Shown one piece after another: positions 63,408 to 64,000 of a stretch of 64,000 nt of DNA. The notes under the pieces were generated by a model. It saw only the letters and a list, made by a program, of their open reading frames with translations, did no database searches and was not told the DNA's origin. The stretch's first letter is position 1, and every line of letters starts with the position of its first letter. This DNA is from Rhizobium sp. NFR03. GTDB lineage: Bacteria; Pseudomonadota; Alphaproteobacteria; Rhizobiales; Rhizobiaceae. A program made the translations under genes and the position numbers. The stretch spans positions 186,001 to 250,000 of the forward strand of contig NZ_FOGR01000005.1 in the NCBI RefSeq assembly GCF_900111275.1. Reading direction: 5' to 3'.

Positions 63408-63932
63408 ATGCAATCCACGATTCGCATTATCGGTATCGATCCCGGGCTCCGCCGCATGGGATGGGGCGTGATCGACACGCTGGGCAACACCTTGCGCTTC
63501 GTGGATTCCGGCACGATCCTGTCGGATGGAGATGCGGATCTCGCCTCGCGGCTCTGCCAGCTGCATGACGGGCTTGCCGATATCATCCATCTTCACAAGC
63601 CGGATGAGGCGGCTGTCGAGCAGACCTTCGTCAACAAGGACGCCGTGGCGACGCTGAAGCTCGGGCAGGCTCGAGGCATCGCCATGCTGGTGCCGGCCCG
63701 CGCCGGGCTGAAGGTGGCGGAGTATGCCCCAAACGCCGTCAAGAAGTCGGTGATCGGCGTCGGGCATGGCGAAAAGCAGCAGATCCACATGATGATCAAG
63801 GTTCTGATGCCCAAGGCGACTTTCAAGGGCAACGACGCCGCCGACGCGCTGGCTATCGCCATTTGCCATGCGCACAATCGTCAGAGCTTTGCCGGCAGTC
63901 TTGCACACCGGATCGCGGCTGCCACGGCGTAA
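63408..63932 (+). CDS. ruvC: Crossover junction endodeoxyribonuclease RuvC
   Basis: 174 residues; dimeric nuclease that resolves Holliday junctions with Ruv[19 protein letters not shown] has the first catalytic Asp, [20 protein letters not shown] the Glu, and [15 protein letters not shown] the final two Asp. AGGA lies seven bases before the ATG. ruvAB would be expected downstream, beyond the window. Confidence 0.97.
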   Translation: MQSTIRIIGIDPGLRRMGWGVIDTLGNTLRFVDSGTILSDGDADLASRLCQLHDGLADIIHLHKPDEAAVEQTFVNKDAVATLKLGQARGIAMLVPARAGLKVAEYAPNAVKKSVIGVGHGEKQQIHMMIKVLMPKATFKGNDAADALAIAICHAHNRQSFAGSLAHRIAAATA

Positions 63933-64000
63933 GGACTTTGCCGATGGAGCGCGACGGGTCTCGACAGCCTGCGGCTCGTCGGTCATGACGACTTTACCTG

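Noticed and set aside
63944-64000. Possible start of a gene after ruvC
   Set aside because: ATG at 63944 meets a stop after 14 codons; ATG at 63984 has no ribosome site and only five codons are visible.

Overview
The window reads as a chromosomal segment of an alphaproteobacterium of the order Hyphomicrobiales, most likely Rhizobiaceae (Rhizobium, Agrobacterium, Shinella or a relative). This rests on gene content and order: the zapA / 6S RNA / 5-formyltetrahydrofolate cyclo-ligase block, the tkt-gap-pgk-fbaB cluster, GapR, RcdA, homospermidine synthase, an Omp10-like lipoprotein, DUF1036, DUF1244, DUF465 and DUF882 proteins, together with high GC and strongly GC-biased third codon positions. 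I cannot fix the genus. No rRNA, tRNA, CRISPR array, insertion sequence, prophage or integrase was seen. The window is mostly core genome with a few accessory islands (brnTA, an orphan TctC receptor, REP-like repeats).

Layout. 1-6.1 kb: end of a polysaccharide pyruvyl transferase, gltD, a divergent HxlR regulator/azoreductase pair, an SGNH hydrolase-like protein and a lytic transglycosylase. 6.1-15.4 kb: a long leader region and galU, an outer-membrane barrel protein, a QmcA/NfeD pair, hemH, a periplasmic 5'-nucleotidase fused to LysM, a YunG-like small protein and an Omp10-like lipoprotein. 15.5-21 kb: homospermidine synthase and the overlapping run pepF-pabB-pabC. 21-31.8 kb: a sigma-54 response regulator, a DUF882 protein, a LuxR solo, gapR, DUF1244, an N-formylglutamate amidohydrolase, DUF1036-pyk, an alpha/beta hydrolase and a TPR protein. 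31.9-35.6 kb: rpmJ, purEK, two divergent DUF465 genes, an 800-base gene-poor gap and a small ArsR regulator.

35.8-41.1 kb is a same-strand run: ThiE-like protein, secreted Sel1-repeat protein, inositol monophosphatase with a structured leader ending in an intrinsic terminator, then a MotA/TolQ-like channel followed at once by a coiled-coil OmpA-domain protein that keeps a MotB-like membrane aspartate. This last pair is the best candidate for an under-described system here: an ion-driven cell-envelope stator with no flagellar, Tol or Zorya partners nearby. 41.1-48.7 kb: a REP-like palindromic repeat, orphan tctC, an MsbA-type ABC exporter, rpmE, rcdA, an MFS permease, an unlisted 51-residue membrane protein, a second palindromic repeat and a PhzF protein. 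48.9-55.2 kb: lower glycolysis and pentose phosphate genes (fbaB, pgk, gap, tkt), all on the minus strand, with a glycolipid-binding-fold gene between gap and pgk. 55.5-64 kb: DUF4164-zapA-6S RNA-5-FCL ligase-ymdB, the brnT/brnA toxin-antitoxin pair, an MBL-fold-like secreted protein, yebC, a CHASE4-GGDEF diguanylate cyclase, an LLM flavin oxidoreductase and ruvC.

Coordinates include the stop codon. Starts were chosen by Shine-Dalgarno spacing and family length and are noted where uncertain. Family names come from recognition of motifs, not from database searches.
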